From: Emticicia sp. C21
GTDB taxonomy: Bacteria > Bacteroidota > Bacteroidia > Cytophagales > Spirosomataceae
Length of the DNA: 64,000 bases
Assembly (NCBI RefSeq): GCF_003418935.1
Contig: NZ_QVMT01000001.1
Coordinates: 124,001 to 188,000, forward strand
Direction: 5' to 3'
Positions 36,613-45,208 of the stretch are shown piece after piece (position 1 is the stretch's first letter; the number at the start of each line of letters is the position of its first letter). Position numbers and translations under genes: made by a program. Below the pieces are notes generated by a model. It did no database searches. It was not told the origin of the DNA and was given only the letters and a program-made list of their open reading frames with translations.

Positions 36613-37614
36613 CTATGGTTTCTTTTTAACGGTTGTTTTAGGCTTGATTACTGCCGGTTTGGGCTTAGCACTTGTTGGTTTTGTAGTACTTGTTGTGGGC
36701 TTAGGTATATTATTAACAGGTCGAGAAGTATTCCCTACCGACTTACCTTTACTTCTGGATAAGAAGAAATACCTTACCCAGATGCTATGGTATTTAAAAT
36801 CGGCAGCATCCAAGGCATCCCATTGATACCCGAACATAATCTCAGGTTTAGGCTTTATACCTACGCCCAATCGTTGGAGACCTGTGGTGCTGAAATTAAA
36901 GTTTTTTACACTTACTGCCGCATTCACATATACTAGTTCTTTATATCTGAAAGCCACATCACCCGCAAACAAATGTCCCGGACTTGCATTACCATATTTT
37001 TTGGTAGTGCCCACCTGTAAGTAGGCTGATGGTATAAACTTTATATCGTAGGGTAAATAAAAGGTGTAACCTCCCTGAAGAATCAAGGCATTATAGGCTC
37101 CTTGTGTGAACTCGCCCTTATCAACGGAAGTCACTATATGTGGAAACGAAAGCCCTATATAATTCTCTTTATTCTTATTCTGCAAGGCTATGCCCAGGCC
37201 ATACCTGAATATTTTCCCATCCTTAAACTCCAAAGGATTATACATGCCAAGATTTGCGCCGAAAGCAATATTGGTATGCCTGTTAATAGGCATTTCGTAG
37301 GCATAGTCGAGCACCAGCGAATTACTTGCCTGCTGTTGTCCCCAGATATAAGCGCCGAAATGATGCGGACTTTTGTCGGGATGATACGTACCCGATGCCA
37401 GAAACTGATAATTATTAAAAGTATAGGTATCGCGTGGATGTTTAATGGTATAACTTCCCGGAGAAAAAGAAAGCAGGGCATTATTGTCAGAAGCATTGAC
37501 TAATAAGGCCGGATTACTTATTTGTTTATCAAGATACCATTGCCTGAATTCGGCAATGGTTTGTGCCTGTATGGCATGCCCAGTAATCAATAGTAAAATG
37601 ATTAGTCGTTTCAT
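36613..37614 (-). CDS. PorP/SprF-family outer-membrane protein
   Basis: 333 residues with signal peptide MKRLIILLLITGHAIQAQ. After DKQISNPALLVNASDNN it follows the PorP/SprF pattern of a small beta-barrel: FNNYQFLASGTYHPD, HFGAYIWGQQQ, RHTNIAFGANLGMYN, FRYGLGIALQNKN, FIPSAYLQVG and MFGYQWDALD, ending the barrel with SIWVRYFFL. A 45-residue tail rich in Lys, Pro and Thr (PKPTTSTTKPTSAKPKPAV) follows, which is unusual for the family and may bind peptidoglycan or another protein. PorP/SprF proteins support type IX secretion or gliding adhesin export. No sprB-like or other T9SS gene is adjacent. Confidence 0.75.
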   Translation of the reverse strand: MKRLIILLLITGHAIQAQTIAEFRQWYLDKQISNPALLVNASDNNALLSFSPGSYTIKHPRDTYTFNNYQFLASGTYHPDKSPHHFGAYIWGQQQASNSLVLDYAYEMPINRHTNIAFGANLGMYNPLEFKDGKIFRYGLGIALQNKNKENYIGLSFPHIVTSVDKGEFTQGAYNALILQGGYTFYLPYDIKFIPSAYLQVGTTKKYGNASPGHLFAGDVAFRYKELVYVNAAVSVKNFNFSTTGLQRLGVGIKPKPEIMFGYQWDALDAADFKYHSIWVRYFFLSRSKGKSVGNTSRPVNNIPKPTTSTTKPTSAKPKPAVIKPKTTVKKKP

Positions 37615-37692
37615 GGCTGTTAACGTATATCAAGTCTGTGGTTATTATTATTAACAACTCAATGAGGCTTATATTGTTTGGGAGGAGGGGAT

Positions 37693-37837
37693 AATTGAGT
37701 GATTTTGAAATTGAGTGATTGAGTGATTATGTTGTCTGAATTTTGATTAACCTGATTGCATGATTTATAATGATAATATGTAAATCATGAAATCAAATTA
37801 ATCAGCTAAATCATAGTTCAAGACTAATCACTCAATT
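37693..37837. repeat. inverted AATTGAGTGATT repeats
   Basis: AATTGAGTGATT (37693-37704), with two further GAGTGATT copies to 37728, is matched by AATCACTCAATT at 37826-37837, flanking about 100 bases of AT-rich DNA before the yjdM stop. Similar AATCACTCAATT words occur at 1095-1130. Low-complexity origin is possible. Confidence 0.45.
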
Positions 37838-37840
37838 CTT

Positions 37841-38179
37841 CTAAGCTTTCCTCACAAATTCAGATTTTAAGCCCATTGCTCCAAAGCCCTCTATTTTGCA
37901 GTCTATATTATGGTCACCGCCGGTCAGGCGAATGTTTTTTACCTTTGTACCTGCTTTCACGGGTTTAGGCGCGCCTTTTACGGGTAAGTCTTTGATTACT
38001 ACTACCGTATCGCCGTCTTTTAGTTCATTTCCATTGGCGTCTAATACTTTCATGCCTGACTCTTCGATTACGACTTCGTCAGGATTCCATTCATAAAAGC
38101 ATTCCGGACATATCAATAATCCATCGCTCGGATACACATACTCACTTTTACATTTTGGACAAGGCGGAAATGCTGACAT
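37841..38179 (-). CDS. yjdM: YjdM/PhnA-type zinc-ribbon protein
   Basis: 112 residues. An N-terminal zinc ribbon has C7-x2-C10 (PPCPKC) and C24-x2-C27 ([10 protein letters not shown]). The C-terminal PhnA domain has [31 protein letters not shown] and [20 protein letters not shown]. This is a near-complete match in order and length to YjdM, historically called PhnA although it is not a phosphonoacetate hydrolase. Biochemical role is uncertain. Cytoplasmic, monocistronic. Confidence 0.93.
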   Translation of the reverse strand: MSAFPPCPKCKSEYVYPSDGLLICPECFYEWNPDEVVIEESGMKVLDANGNELKDGDTVVVIKDLPVKGAPKPVKAGTKVKNIRLTGGDHNIDCKIEGFGAMGLKSEFVRKA

Positions 38180-38429
38180 AGTATTCTTTAATTATTGAAG
38201 AGTGCAAAAGTACGGATAATTTTCTGATGTAAGTGCCACGAGTGCAATTTGGTAAGGATTTATGATGCACGGTTAAGCACATTTCACCGCCGCATTGTTA
38301 CATATCAACACCCTGATTTTACAATTCATGGCACGGTACATTTTTCGCGGTAATGGCAGGCTGTAGCTTTGAAACATTAATTATGAAAAGCAGCCATTTC
38401 ACATGAGCTTATTACTAAAAAACAAATTT

Positions 38430-39008
38430 ATGAAAAAGAAAACCTTAGGAATTATTGGGCTGATAGGTGCTCCTTTCCTCTTTATCGACATGCTTGTTGG
38501 CGCCAGGTTCCCTGACTTTGCTGAATCGGCTCCCTGGCTCTCTGGCTTTTGCGGACTGCTGTATATTACTGGCTGGCTGGCTTCTATGGAAAATCTGAGA
38601 CAGACAACCGAAACCAATAAACGAGATTTTAGCTGGTATGCTATCCGCATTGTCATGTTTACACTTATTATTGCCGATATCTCAAATATCTGGGCTATTA
38701 CAACTCCTGCTAAACCAGCCCTTTATTATATTCTGGATGCTGGCTGGCCTGTAAGTCATCTACTGATGCTTCCTGTGGCGTGGGCTGTTATCAAAGGAAA
38801 CCTGTTGAAAGGTTACAGACAATACTTGCCCTTACTTATGGGATTATGGTTTCCGGTTTGTATGCTCCTGGGCAGAAATGATTTTGCTCTCTATTTCGGT
38901 GGTATTTATTCTACACTTATCTGGTCGTTGTTTGCTGTTGCTGTCATGCGTGCACAAAGCAATCCTATAATATCTCAATATTCATTCAATCATAAGCACA
39001 CTTTTTAA
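38430..39008 (+). CDS. multi-pass membrane protein of unknown function
   Basis: 192 residues from ATG at 38430 (MKKKTLGIIGLIGAPFLFID); an ATG nine codons earlier is possible. About six hydrophobic helices are visible, including WLSGFCGLLYITGWLASM, IRIVMFTLIIADISNIWAI, PVSHLLMLPVAWAVIKG and IYSTLIWSLFAVAVM. The stretch between them has few charges, and the loop KGNLLKGYRQ is basic. No known domain is recognised. The following gene starts 8 bases after its stop, so the two may be co-transcribed. Confidence 0.65.
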   Translation: MKKKTLGIIGLIGAPFLFIDMLVGARFPDFAESAPWLSGFCGLLYITGWLASMENLRQTTETNKRDFSWYAIRIVMFTLIIADISNIWAITTPAKPALYYILDAGWPVSHLLMLPVAWAVIKGNLLKGYRQYLPLLMGLWFPVCMLLGRNDFALYFGGIYSTLIWSLFAVAVMRAQSNPIISQYSFNHKHTF

Positions 39009-39016
39009 TTATAGCC

Positions 39017-39802
39017 ATGTCAATCTTATTTAATCTCCGCGCTTTCGTTGCTTCAACCTGTTTAATAATCAGTACAAATTCATGCACACTATCGGTCGGC
39101 CAAATAGAGCCGGACCCTGATTTAGGTGTAGAGCAATCAGGCTACCTGATAGGAAAAGTAACCGATCCAAGCGGCAAGCCTCTTTCAAAAGCAACTATCT
39201 ACACCAACAACACTGTTATCAAAGATCGTGGAGCAGAAACTACTTCAGCAGGCGACGGGTCTTATAAAATAGCGATGGTAGCCGGTTTAGGTCAATGGAT
39301 TGCCAAAGGGTATATTCTGAAGCAATATAATGGTAGAGTATACAAATTGTTACTCGACCCTGAAAATGACGATTCTTTTACACAAGAAGAAAAACCGGTC
39401 AGAAATTTTCAATGGAAATTGCAAGGACATGTACCCGATTTAAGTCTGAATTTATACTATGGAGGTTCAGCAGAATTGTACAAAGACCCGAATGTTGAAG
39501 ACATGAATGATACAGAAAACGTAGAATTTACTTTTCAGCCAGATGGCGCCTTGATTGATGGCTCGCAAGGCAAAACCCTGAAATTAAGAGGGGGTAAAGC
39601 AGGTACGCAAAACCGCAACAGATTGGTAGATATTCCGATTGGTCGTTATAAAGTATCGGCAGTTTATTTACCAACTGGCAAAGCATTGAAAGTAAAAGAT
39701 GCCTGGAATGATGACCCTTATGCAAGCAGTGCGATTATCGAATTTCATGGTACAGAAGAATCTTATAGAGCGAATCAGATGGGGATTGGATTTAGGGAAT
39801 AG
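39017..39802 (+). CDS. lipoprotein with carboxypeptidase-regulatory-like domain
   Basis: 261 residues. A hydrophobic leader ends at LIISTNSC23, an acceptable lipobox. Residues 43-110 form a CarboxypepD_reg-like beta sandwich: YLIGKVTDPSGKPLSKATIY, then GDGSYKIAM. The remainder is beta-rich (VEFTFQPDGALIDG, IPIGRYKVSAVYLPTGKAL) and resembles an extra binding domain. Expected to be a periplasm- or surface-facing lipoprotein. It lies 8 bases after the membrane-protein gene. No enzymatic motif is visible. Function unknown. Confidence 0.7.
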   Translation: MSILFNLRAFVASTCLIISTNSCTLSVGQIEPDPDLGVEQSGYLIGKVTDPSGKPLSKATIYTNNTVIKDRGAETTSAGDGSYKIAMVAGLGQWIAKGYILKQYNGRVYKLLLDPENDDSFTQEEKPVRNFQWKLQGHVPDLSLNLYYGGSAELYKDPNVEDMNDTENVEFTFQPDGALIDGSQGKTLKLRGGKAGTQNRNRLVDIPIGRYKVSAVYLPTGKALKVKDAWNDDPYASSAIIEFHGTEESYRANQMGIGFRE

Positions 39803-39839
39803 AACAAATGCCCCCGACCGTAAAGGAGAGTAAAACCCA

Positions 39840-39881
39840 GTGTGGCACGGTTATATTCGTCTGAGTATGGCCGTGCCACAC
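39840..39881. terminator. strong hairpin after the lipoprotein gene
   Basis: Perfect 11-bp arms GTGTGGCACGG (39840-39850) / CCGTGCCACAC (39871-39881) with a 20-base loop, about 40 bases after the lipoprotein stop. Only a short T-run (ATTTT) follows. Probably a terminator or RNA-stabilising stem. Confidence 0.55.
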
Positions 39882-40010
39882 AGATTTTGGGAGCAACAAT
39901 TTAACGACAAATTGTATGCAATCAAATTTCACAATGGGCTCGTTTCAGTTTTCCTTTTTCCAATCTCTGGAACAGTTTTTTAGCAGTATTTCTCATAAAA
40001 TGATACAGCT

Positions 40011-40286
40011 ATGAAAATGATGCAAGTATTGGCGATAGCGCCTGCGGTTATGTATAACTTCCAATTTCTCAACTTTTTTTTGAATCCGGGAGATGGTACT
40101 TCTTATAATGGCGGTGATGTGGATGATGAAGATGTGCTAGAAGATGAAAATCTGGAGGACGAGGAATTACCGGATGAAGCCCCTACTCCACCTGAAGATG
40201 ATTTTAGTTATGTAAATGAAGATAAAAGCATTCCACCTGAAAGGGAAGAAAGCAATTTTGAACCGAATGATATTGATGAGAAGTAA
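40011..40286 (+). CDS. small highly acidic protein, unknown
   Basis: 91 residues. The first 28 are hydrophobic (MKMMQVLAIAPAVMYNFQFL), and from residue 36 on nearly half are Asp or Glu (DVDDEDVLEDENLEDEEL), with Pro-rich spacing. There is only one basic residue between the hydrophobic start and DKSIPPER. Such tails bind calcium or basic proteins or mimic nucleic acid; which applies here is unknown. The hydrophobic N-terminus may be an uncleaved anchor. Coding is supported by an open frame and biased codons, but there is no family evidence. Confidence 0.5.
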   Translation: MKMMQVLAIAPAVMYNFQFLNFFLNPGDGTSYNGGDVDDEDVLEDENLEDEELPDEAPTPPEDDFSYVNEDKSIPPEREESNFEPNDIDEK

Positions 40287-40361
40287 TGGTTTTCAGAAGT
40301 TATGTTTCCTTGTTATACTACCCCAAACATCATGAGGTAGTATAGCAATGGCATAATACGA

Positions 40362-41576
40362 TTATTTCTTTTTATTCTCTACATCAGGCAAAAAACCTGT
40401 CAGAATACCTATCAACGGTAAATAAGAACAAACATCAAACATATAACTGATGCTTGTGTGGTCGGCCAGTGTACCTAAAAGTGCTGAGCCGAGACCGCCC
40501 ATTCCAAAAGCAAGGCCAAAGAATAATCCTGAAATCATACCTACTTTGCCGGGCATTAATTCTTGTGCATATACCAGAATAGCCGAAAATGCTGATGAAA
40601 TTAACAGACCAATACAGATAGCAAGAATTGGTGTAAAAAACAGATTGGCATAAGGCAACAATAAAGTAAACGGCGCAGCTCCTAAAATAGAAATCCAGAT
40701 TATATATTTTCGTCCGAATTTATCTCCTAATGGCCCTCCGGCAAAGGTACCAACGGCAACCGCAGCCAGAAAGATAAATAGCTGTATCTGTGCATCTTTT
40801 ACGCTTAGGTGAAACTTATCCATCAGGTAAAAAGTATAATAACTGGTCATACCCGCCATATAGAAAAACTTCGAGAATATTAACAAGAGCAATATAAACA
40901 GTGAGATTGCTATACGGTTTTTACTCAGCCCCACACTTGTTTCCTGTACTGCTTTATTTACTTTAGGTAATGCCACTCTTTTATACCAGCTGCCGATATT
41001 ATATAATAATATAATACCAATGAGCGCAGCAATCCCAAACCATAAGACACTATGCTGCCCGTAAGGCACTACAATCAGAGCTGCCAGTAAAGGGCCTAAA
41101 GCACTCCCTGCATTGCCTCCCAACTGAAAAACTGCCTGCGCCATTCCACGCTTACCACCCGATGCGAGATAGGCCACGCGTGAAGAATCAGGATGAAAAA
41201 TAGACGAACCAACACCAATGACGCTGACAGACAGGAGAATCCAGTAAAAATCAGAGGCAAAGGCCAGGTTAAACAACCCAAATAAGGAAATACCCATCCC
41301 AATAGCTAAAGAAAATGGCTTGGGGTATTTATCAGTATATAGCCCGACAAAAGGTTGCAGGATAGAAGCTGTTAATTGATAAGCCAAAGTAACCAAACCA
41401 ATCTGGGTAAAATCAAGATGAAAGCTTTCTTTAATGAGTGGATAAATAGCTGGAATAACCGCCTGAATCATATCATTGAGTAAATGCGCAAAACTAATGG
41501 AATATAAAACTGTGTAGACTGTCTGTTGAGCTATCCCTGGTTGTGTAGTAGTTGTTTGGTCTGTTTTATTCATCAT
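40362..41576 (-). CDS. fsr: Fsr-type MFS drug exporter
   Basis: 404 residues with 12 TM helices. The N-terminal half matches the fosmidomycin-resistance family closely in order: SFAHLLNDMIQAVIPAIYPLI, FTQIGLVTLAYQLTASILQPF, the loop-2 motif GLYTDKYPKPFSLAIGMG, then GVGSSIFHPDSSRVAYLASGG. Residues FHP.SSR and GGNAGSALGP are characteristic. It should expel a small toxic compound by proton antiport. Start ATG-ATG at 41576/41573; the operator-like sequence TCATCAGATGATATGATGA spans it. The divergent-acting GntR regulator gene lies upstream in the same orientation, 43 bases away. Confidence 0.9.
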   Translation of the reverse strand: MMNKTDQTTTTQPGIAQQTVYTVLYSISFAHLLNDMIQAVIPAIYPLIKESFHLDFTQIGLVTLAYQLTASILQPFVGLYTDKYPKPFSLAIGMGISLFGLFNLAFASDFYWILLSVSVIGVGSSIFHPDSSRVAYLASGGKRGMAQAVFQLGGNAGSALGPLLAALIVVPYGQHSVLWFGIAALIGIILLYNIGSWYKRVALPKVNKAVQETSVGLSKNRIAISLFILLLLIFSKFFYMAGMTSYYTFYLMDKFHLSVKDAQIQLFIFLAAVAVGTFAGGPLGDKFGRKYIIWISILGAAPFTLLLPYANLFFTPILAICIGLLISSAFSAILVYAQELMPGKVGMISGLFFGLAFGMGGLGSALLGTLADHTSISYMFDVCSYLPLIGILTGFLPDVENKKK

Positions 41577-41590
41577 ATCATCTGATGATT
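41574..41590. promoter_or_regulatory. GntR operator overlapping the fsr start
   Basis: ATCATCTGATGAT (41577-41589) is a 13-bp palindrome ending one base before the fsr ATG. On the coding strand the sequence TCATCAGATGATATGATGA is identical to that at the gntR start (42274-42292). Binding there would block translation initiation or early transcription. Confidence 0.6.
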
Positions 41591-41619
41591 TTTAGTAAAA
41601 AAAATTAATTCAATTCTGA

Positions 41620-42279
41620 TTAATGTCTGAGAATCAGCGTGGCATAATGCAAGGCTTTATCTGCCTTACGTTCTTTGATACTTTCAAATAAAGAAGCGTG
41701 CAGGTCATTAGTCAGTATAAATGCTTTTGTATCTGGGTGTACTTGCAAAAACCAACTTTTAAGATGGGTTGAAAAAGCCTCGTACATATCTGCCAGAATC
41801 TCATTGCCCGAGGCTTTAGCTATACTCACATGAAAATTAATATCCGCTGTAATACATTCTTCCAATAGTCCGGCACGTGATGTCTGAATCCTTTGATTCA
41901 GAAACATTTCTATCTGAAATAACTGCTGAACATTGCGGTTTTCAGCTGCTTTCTGGGCAATTTTAATCTCCAACATCTGCCTTACCTCGTCAATGTCTTT
42001 GGCTTGCGCACGTTTCAATCGCTGATTTAAAGACTCATTGCCCGACGAATATTCTTCGATAAACGTGCCTACCCCCTGTTGTACACGCAAAAAACCTGAG
42101 TTTGCCAACATACGCACTGCTTCGCGAATAGTAGAACGCCCCACACCAAATTGCTTCATCAGTTCAGGTTCTGTAGGTAATTTCTGATTTACCACATAAT
42201 GACCCGACTGAATATAAGTATTAATCTGGTTGGCTACCTCTTCGGCCAATGAGCGTTTATGTATGGGTGTGGTCATCAT
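41620..42279 (-). CDS. FadR-subfamily GntR regulator
   Basis: 219 residues from ATG-ATG at 42279; the frame continues five codons upstream through a TTG, which lies inside the operator and is rejected. The N-terminal winged helix has RSLAEEVANQINTYIQSGHY, LPTEPELMKQFGVGRSTIRE and GFLRVQQGVGTFIEE. The C-terminal FCD all-helical effector domain (about residues 90-215) contains EIKIAQKAAENRN, D-x3-H in DINFHVSIAKASGNEIL and a later LHASLFESIKER. Metal/ligand-binding Asp and His are present. It probably represses fsr and itself through the shared palindrome. Confidence 0.92.
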   Translation of the reverse strand: MMTTPIHKRSLAEEVANQINTYIQSGHYVVNQKLPTEPELMKQFGVGRSTIREAVRMLANSGFLRVQQGVGTFIEEYSSGNESLNQRLKRAQAKDIDEVRQMLEIKIAQKAAENRNVQQLFQIEMFLNQRIQTSRAGLLEECITADINFHVSIAKASGNEILADMYEAFSTHLKSWFLQVHPDTKAFILTNDLHASLFESIKERKADKALHYATLILRH

Positions 42280-42292
42280 ATCATCTGATGAC
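42274..42292. promoter_or_regulatory. GntR operator overlapping its own start
   Basis: ATCATCTGATGAC (42280-42292) directly adjoins the gntR start codons; the coding-strand sequence TCATCAGATGATATGATGA (42292-42274) is identical to that at fsr. Autoregulation inferred. Confidence 0.6.
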
Positions 42293-42381
42293 AAAGGTAG
42301 GATTGATTATTTAAACGAACAAGTATGAAAGATTAAAAATCAGTTTATTTTCTCACCCCTACTCTTTCAGCTAATTTCCAG

Positions 42382-44001
42382 CTATTTCATTAATCGGCTT
42401 TCTAGTGCTTCCAATCGTGCAGTAAAATCAATTTTAAGAGCTTTGTTTTGTTTTTTCAATTCCTCTATTTCACTGTTTTGTTTCTTTAATTCTTCTACTT
42501 CTTTAGCCAATTGTTGGATGGCACTGATGCCTAACATTGAAAGAGCTTCATAATCAACCGTTCTGAAATCTTTTACCTCTCTGCCATATACAAATACTTT
42601 GTCGCCTGCATATTGCCAGTTTGCTACCGTAAAATTCTTACCTGTTACCGTTTCAATAGTTGTTGTTACCTCACCATAGGTTGGGTGTACCAGTTTTATT
42701 TTGTCTCCGGGTTTTAACTGATAATCTTTTGCCATAGTAAGAGTCAAACGCTTGCTGGCGGCATCATATTCTGTCTTTTCAGCAAGACTATAAATATCAG
42801 GTATGATAGAACTAATCTGCTTTACTGCTTCAGGGTACACAGCTTCTACTTCTTGCGCAATTACTTTTTTATAAACCTGTGCGCCCATCGTAACCTCATC
42901 TTTATAGGTATAATCTGTTATCTTTATTTTTTGCAGAAGTGCCAGGTCTTTTGCTGCATCTGATATACCAATAATATTTTTGATACGCTGATCAGAAGAA
43001 GTAACTGTTTGTGAAGAAACAAAAGCTCCCTCCGTTACGATATTATTATTGGCTAAAATACTCACATAATAATTATTGTTCGCTAGATTATGTATTTGCT
43101 CATCTGTTGAATGATTAAAATACTTATTGGTTTTTAAATTTAACTGACCATTCAAACCTTGTCCTACATGTAGTGGAGCATCAGGAGAATTTAAACCTCC
43201 TATGCTAACATTCCCATTTTTTAACACTAAAAGCGCATTGTGGCCGTTACCGATTGTGAAACCGTCCCCTACCATAAACAAGGCGTCAGCAGCATCAAAG
43301 TTATTATATCCAATTGCTGTAGCATACTGACTATTAGTGTGAGTTTCATATCCTGAAGCTGTTGAATAATTCCCATTAGCAATAGTTCTGTATCCCATTG
43401 CTGTTGAATATTGTCCGTCAGCAATTGTTTGATAACCAAGTGCGGTTGAAAATGGGCCAGTTGCTTTTGATTGTGTACCTAAAGCTACTGTATAACTGCC
43501 AGTGGCTTCTGCTCCACCACCTAAAGCAATCGAGGCTACACCTGAAGCGAGAGTATTAATACCAAAAGCAACTGAACTATGCCCAATTTTATTAAAATCC
43601 CATTGCATATTCTGGGAGCTGATCATGCCTGATCTTAAAGCTGCCTTGACCGGGATCCACATAAACTTGGAGCCTAAACCCATCGTATCGGCACCGAATA
43701 AAACAGTTTTGCCTAATCCCACATTCAAGTGTGCCTTAGGTGTGGTTGTACCGATTCCTACATTACCCGTATTGGCATTATAGATATGTGTCCCATTAGC
43801 TGCCCAGCCTGTACCTGCCGCACCGTTAATCATGGGTATCCAGACAGAGCCATTCCAGTATTTAAGTTGATTGGTATTTTTATCAAAAACCATTGCTCCC
43901 TTACTAGGATTGTTGGGATTTACTGGTTCTAAAGAGATAGATTGTGCTACTGTCAGATAAGAGCTGAGAAGCAGAAGTGAGAAGAATAAAACCGTTTTCA
44001 T
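42382..44001 (-). CDS. YadA-head-like protein with C-terminal S74 chaperone domain
   Basis: About 539 residues from MKTVLFFSLLLLSSYLTVAQ. After the module KGAMVFDKNTNQLKYWNGSVW comes NVGIGTTTPKAHLNVG. YadA-type head repeats of about 14 residues follow (SSVAFGINTLASGVASIALG, TALGYQTIADGQ, TAMGYRTIANGN). From SSDQRIKNIIGISDAAKDL the S74 intramolecular-chaperone domain follows, with the coiled coil VEELKKQNSEIEELKKQNKA at the end. Such domains trimerise tail-fibre-like proteins and self-cleave. The beta-roll suggests an adhesive stalk; it has no T9SS tail. Ser at the cleavage position (SSDQR) is retained. Monocistronic. Confidence 0.85.
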   Translation of the reverse strand: MKTVLFFSLLLLSSYLTVAQSISLEPVNPNNPSKGAMVFDKNTNQLKYWNGSVWIPMINGAAGTGWAANGTHIYNANTGNVGIGTTTPKAHLNVGLGKTVLFGADTMGLGSKFMWIPVKAALRSGMISSQNMQWDFNKIGHSSVAFGINTLASGVASIALGGGAEATGSYTVALGTQSKATGPFSTALGYQTIADGQYSTAMGYRTIANGNYSTASGYETHTNSQYATAIGYNNFDAADALFMVGDGFTIGNGHNALLVLKNGNVSIGGLNSPDAPLHVGQGLNGQLNLKTNKYFNHSTDEQIHNLANNNYYVSILANNNIVTEGAFVSSQTVTSSDQRIKNIIGISDAAKDLALLQKIKITDYTYKDEVTMGAQVYKKVIAQEVEAVYPEAVKQISSIIPDIYSLAEKTEYDAASKRLTLTMAKDYQLKPGDKIKLVHPTYGEVTTTIETVTGKNFTVANWQYAGDKVFVYGREVKDFRTVDYEALSMLGISAIQQLAKEVEELKKQNSEIEELKKQNKALKIDFTARLEALESRLMK

Positions 44002-44287
44002 AAAAGACATAATTTAAGTGATAGCTTTTCATATATGTAAAAACGGTTGCAATAATAAGCGGAGAATAGGAGCAAGAATAAAAAAGCAGCACATAATTAC
44101 TCATTATTTTATCGGTTGGCCACCCAAAATTTTACATGTACCAACGGATAAAAGAATGAATATTTACTTGGAAAATTGGTGATTAAGTAACCTATCTGTC
44201 TTTATATTTTATGTTTAATTTACTTGTGGTTAAGTCAGTCTACTAATATAAATTTTTAATCCTTTGCCCTGTACCTCGTATCCTATG

Positions 44288-45208
44288 CTAATTAAACGAG
44301 GCTCTAAATTCTAAAGGTGTAAAGTTGGTCTTGCTTTTGAATAACTTATTGAAAGATTGCGAATACTCAAAACCCAGATAATAGGCAATCTCACTGACAG
44401 TCAGGTTTGATGAGGCTAGCATTTCTTTGGCCTTCTCAATCAATTTGCTATGGATGTGTTGTTGAGTATTCTGCCCTGTCAGATTTCGTAATAGATCACT
44501 CAGGTAATTGGGAGAAAGATTTAGTTGATCGGAGATATATTTTACTGTTGGTAAGCCCTGTTCTTCTATTTGGTTGCTGCTGAAATAATCATTCAGTAAT
44601 AATTCTAACTTTACCAATAAGTCACTACTGACATGTTTACGTGTGATAAACTGACGATTATAGAAGCGATTGGCATAACTTAAAAGAAGCGACAAGTGCG
44701 AAAGAATGATTTCCTGGCTGAAATGGTCAATACTAGTATGGTATTCTTCATATATGATTTTCAGCAGGCGTTCTATCATTTTTTCTTCCTTAGGAGATAA
44801 ATGCAAAGCTTCATTGACAGCATACTGAAAAAAGCCATACTCTTTGATTTTCTGTTCAAGTGGGTTACCTCTCAGAAAATCAGGATGAATACTGACTGCC
44901 CAACCCGTTGATGGCATTTCGTCGTCAGCATTCCAACTCAATATTTGTTCCGGCGCAAAAAAAGACATCATGCCCTGGTCATAGTCATAATCGTTTTGCC
45001 CGTATCGGGTTCGGCAGGTACATTTTCTCTTAATGGCTATTGCATAAAACTTGTTCGTAAAGTGTCCGGTTTCTTTTGTTGTAGCACCTCTAGAATCTTC
45101 AAATCGGGCAATACTCATGAGTGGGTGCTGCGGTTGTGGCAGCCCCATGAGATGGTGTTGCATAGCAATCGACTCAATTGTAAACAGCTTACTTGCTTTC
45201 GGTCTCAT
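44288..45208 (-). CDS. AraC-family transcriptional regulator
   Basis: 306 residues. The C-terminal about 100 residues hold two helix-turn-helix units: TVKYISDQLNLSPNYLSDLL then NLTVSEIAYYLGFEYSQSFN, followed by KLFKSKTNFTPLEFR. The N-terminal region is a cupin-like sensor domain without a recognised ligand. The ATG at 45208 overlaps the stop of the upstream SDR gene by one base (TAATG), so the pair is translationally coupled. It may regulate the SDR gene. Confidence 0.9.
   Translation of the reverse strand: MRPKASKLFTIESIAMQHHLMGLPQPQHPLMSIARFEDSRGATTKETGHFTNKFYAIAIKRKCTCRTRYGQNDYDYDQGMMSFFAPEQILSWNADDEMPSTGWAVSIHPDFLRGNPLEQKIKEYGFFQYAVNEALHLSPKEEKMIERLLKIIYEEYHTSIDHFSQEIILSHLSLLLSYANRFYNRQFITRKHVSSDLLVKLELLLNDYFSSNQIEEQGLPTVKYISDQLNLSPNYLSDLLRNLTGQNTQQHIHSKLIEKAKEMLASSNLTVSEIAYYLGFEYSQSFNKLFKSKTNFTPLEFRASFN

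Noticed and set aside
37102-37503. Open frames on both strands within the PorP/SprF-like gene
   Set aside because: Shadow frames without start context or domain similarity; the minus-strand PorP/SprF frame has signal peptide and barrel pattern.
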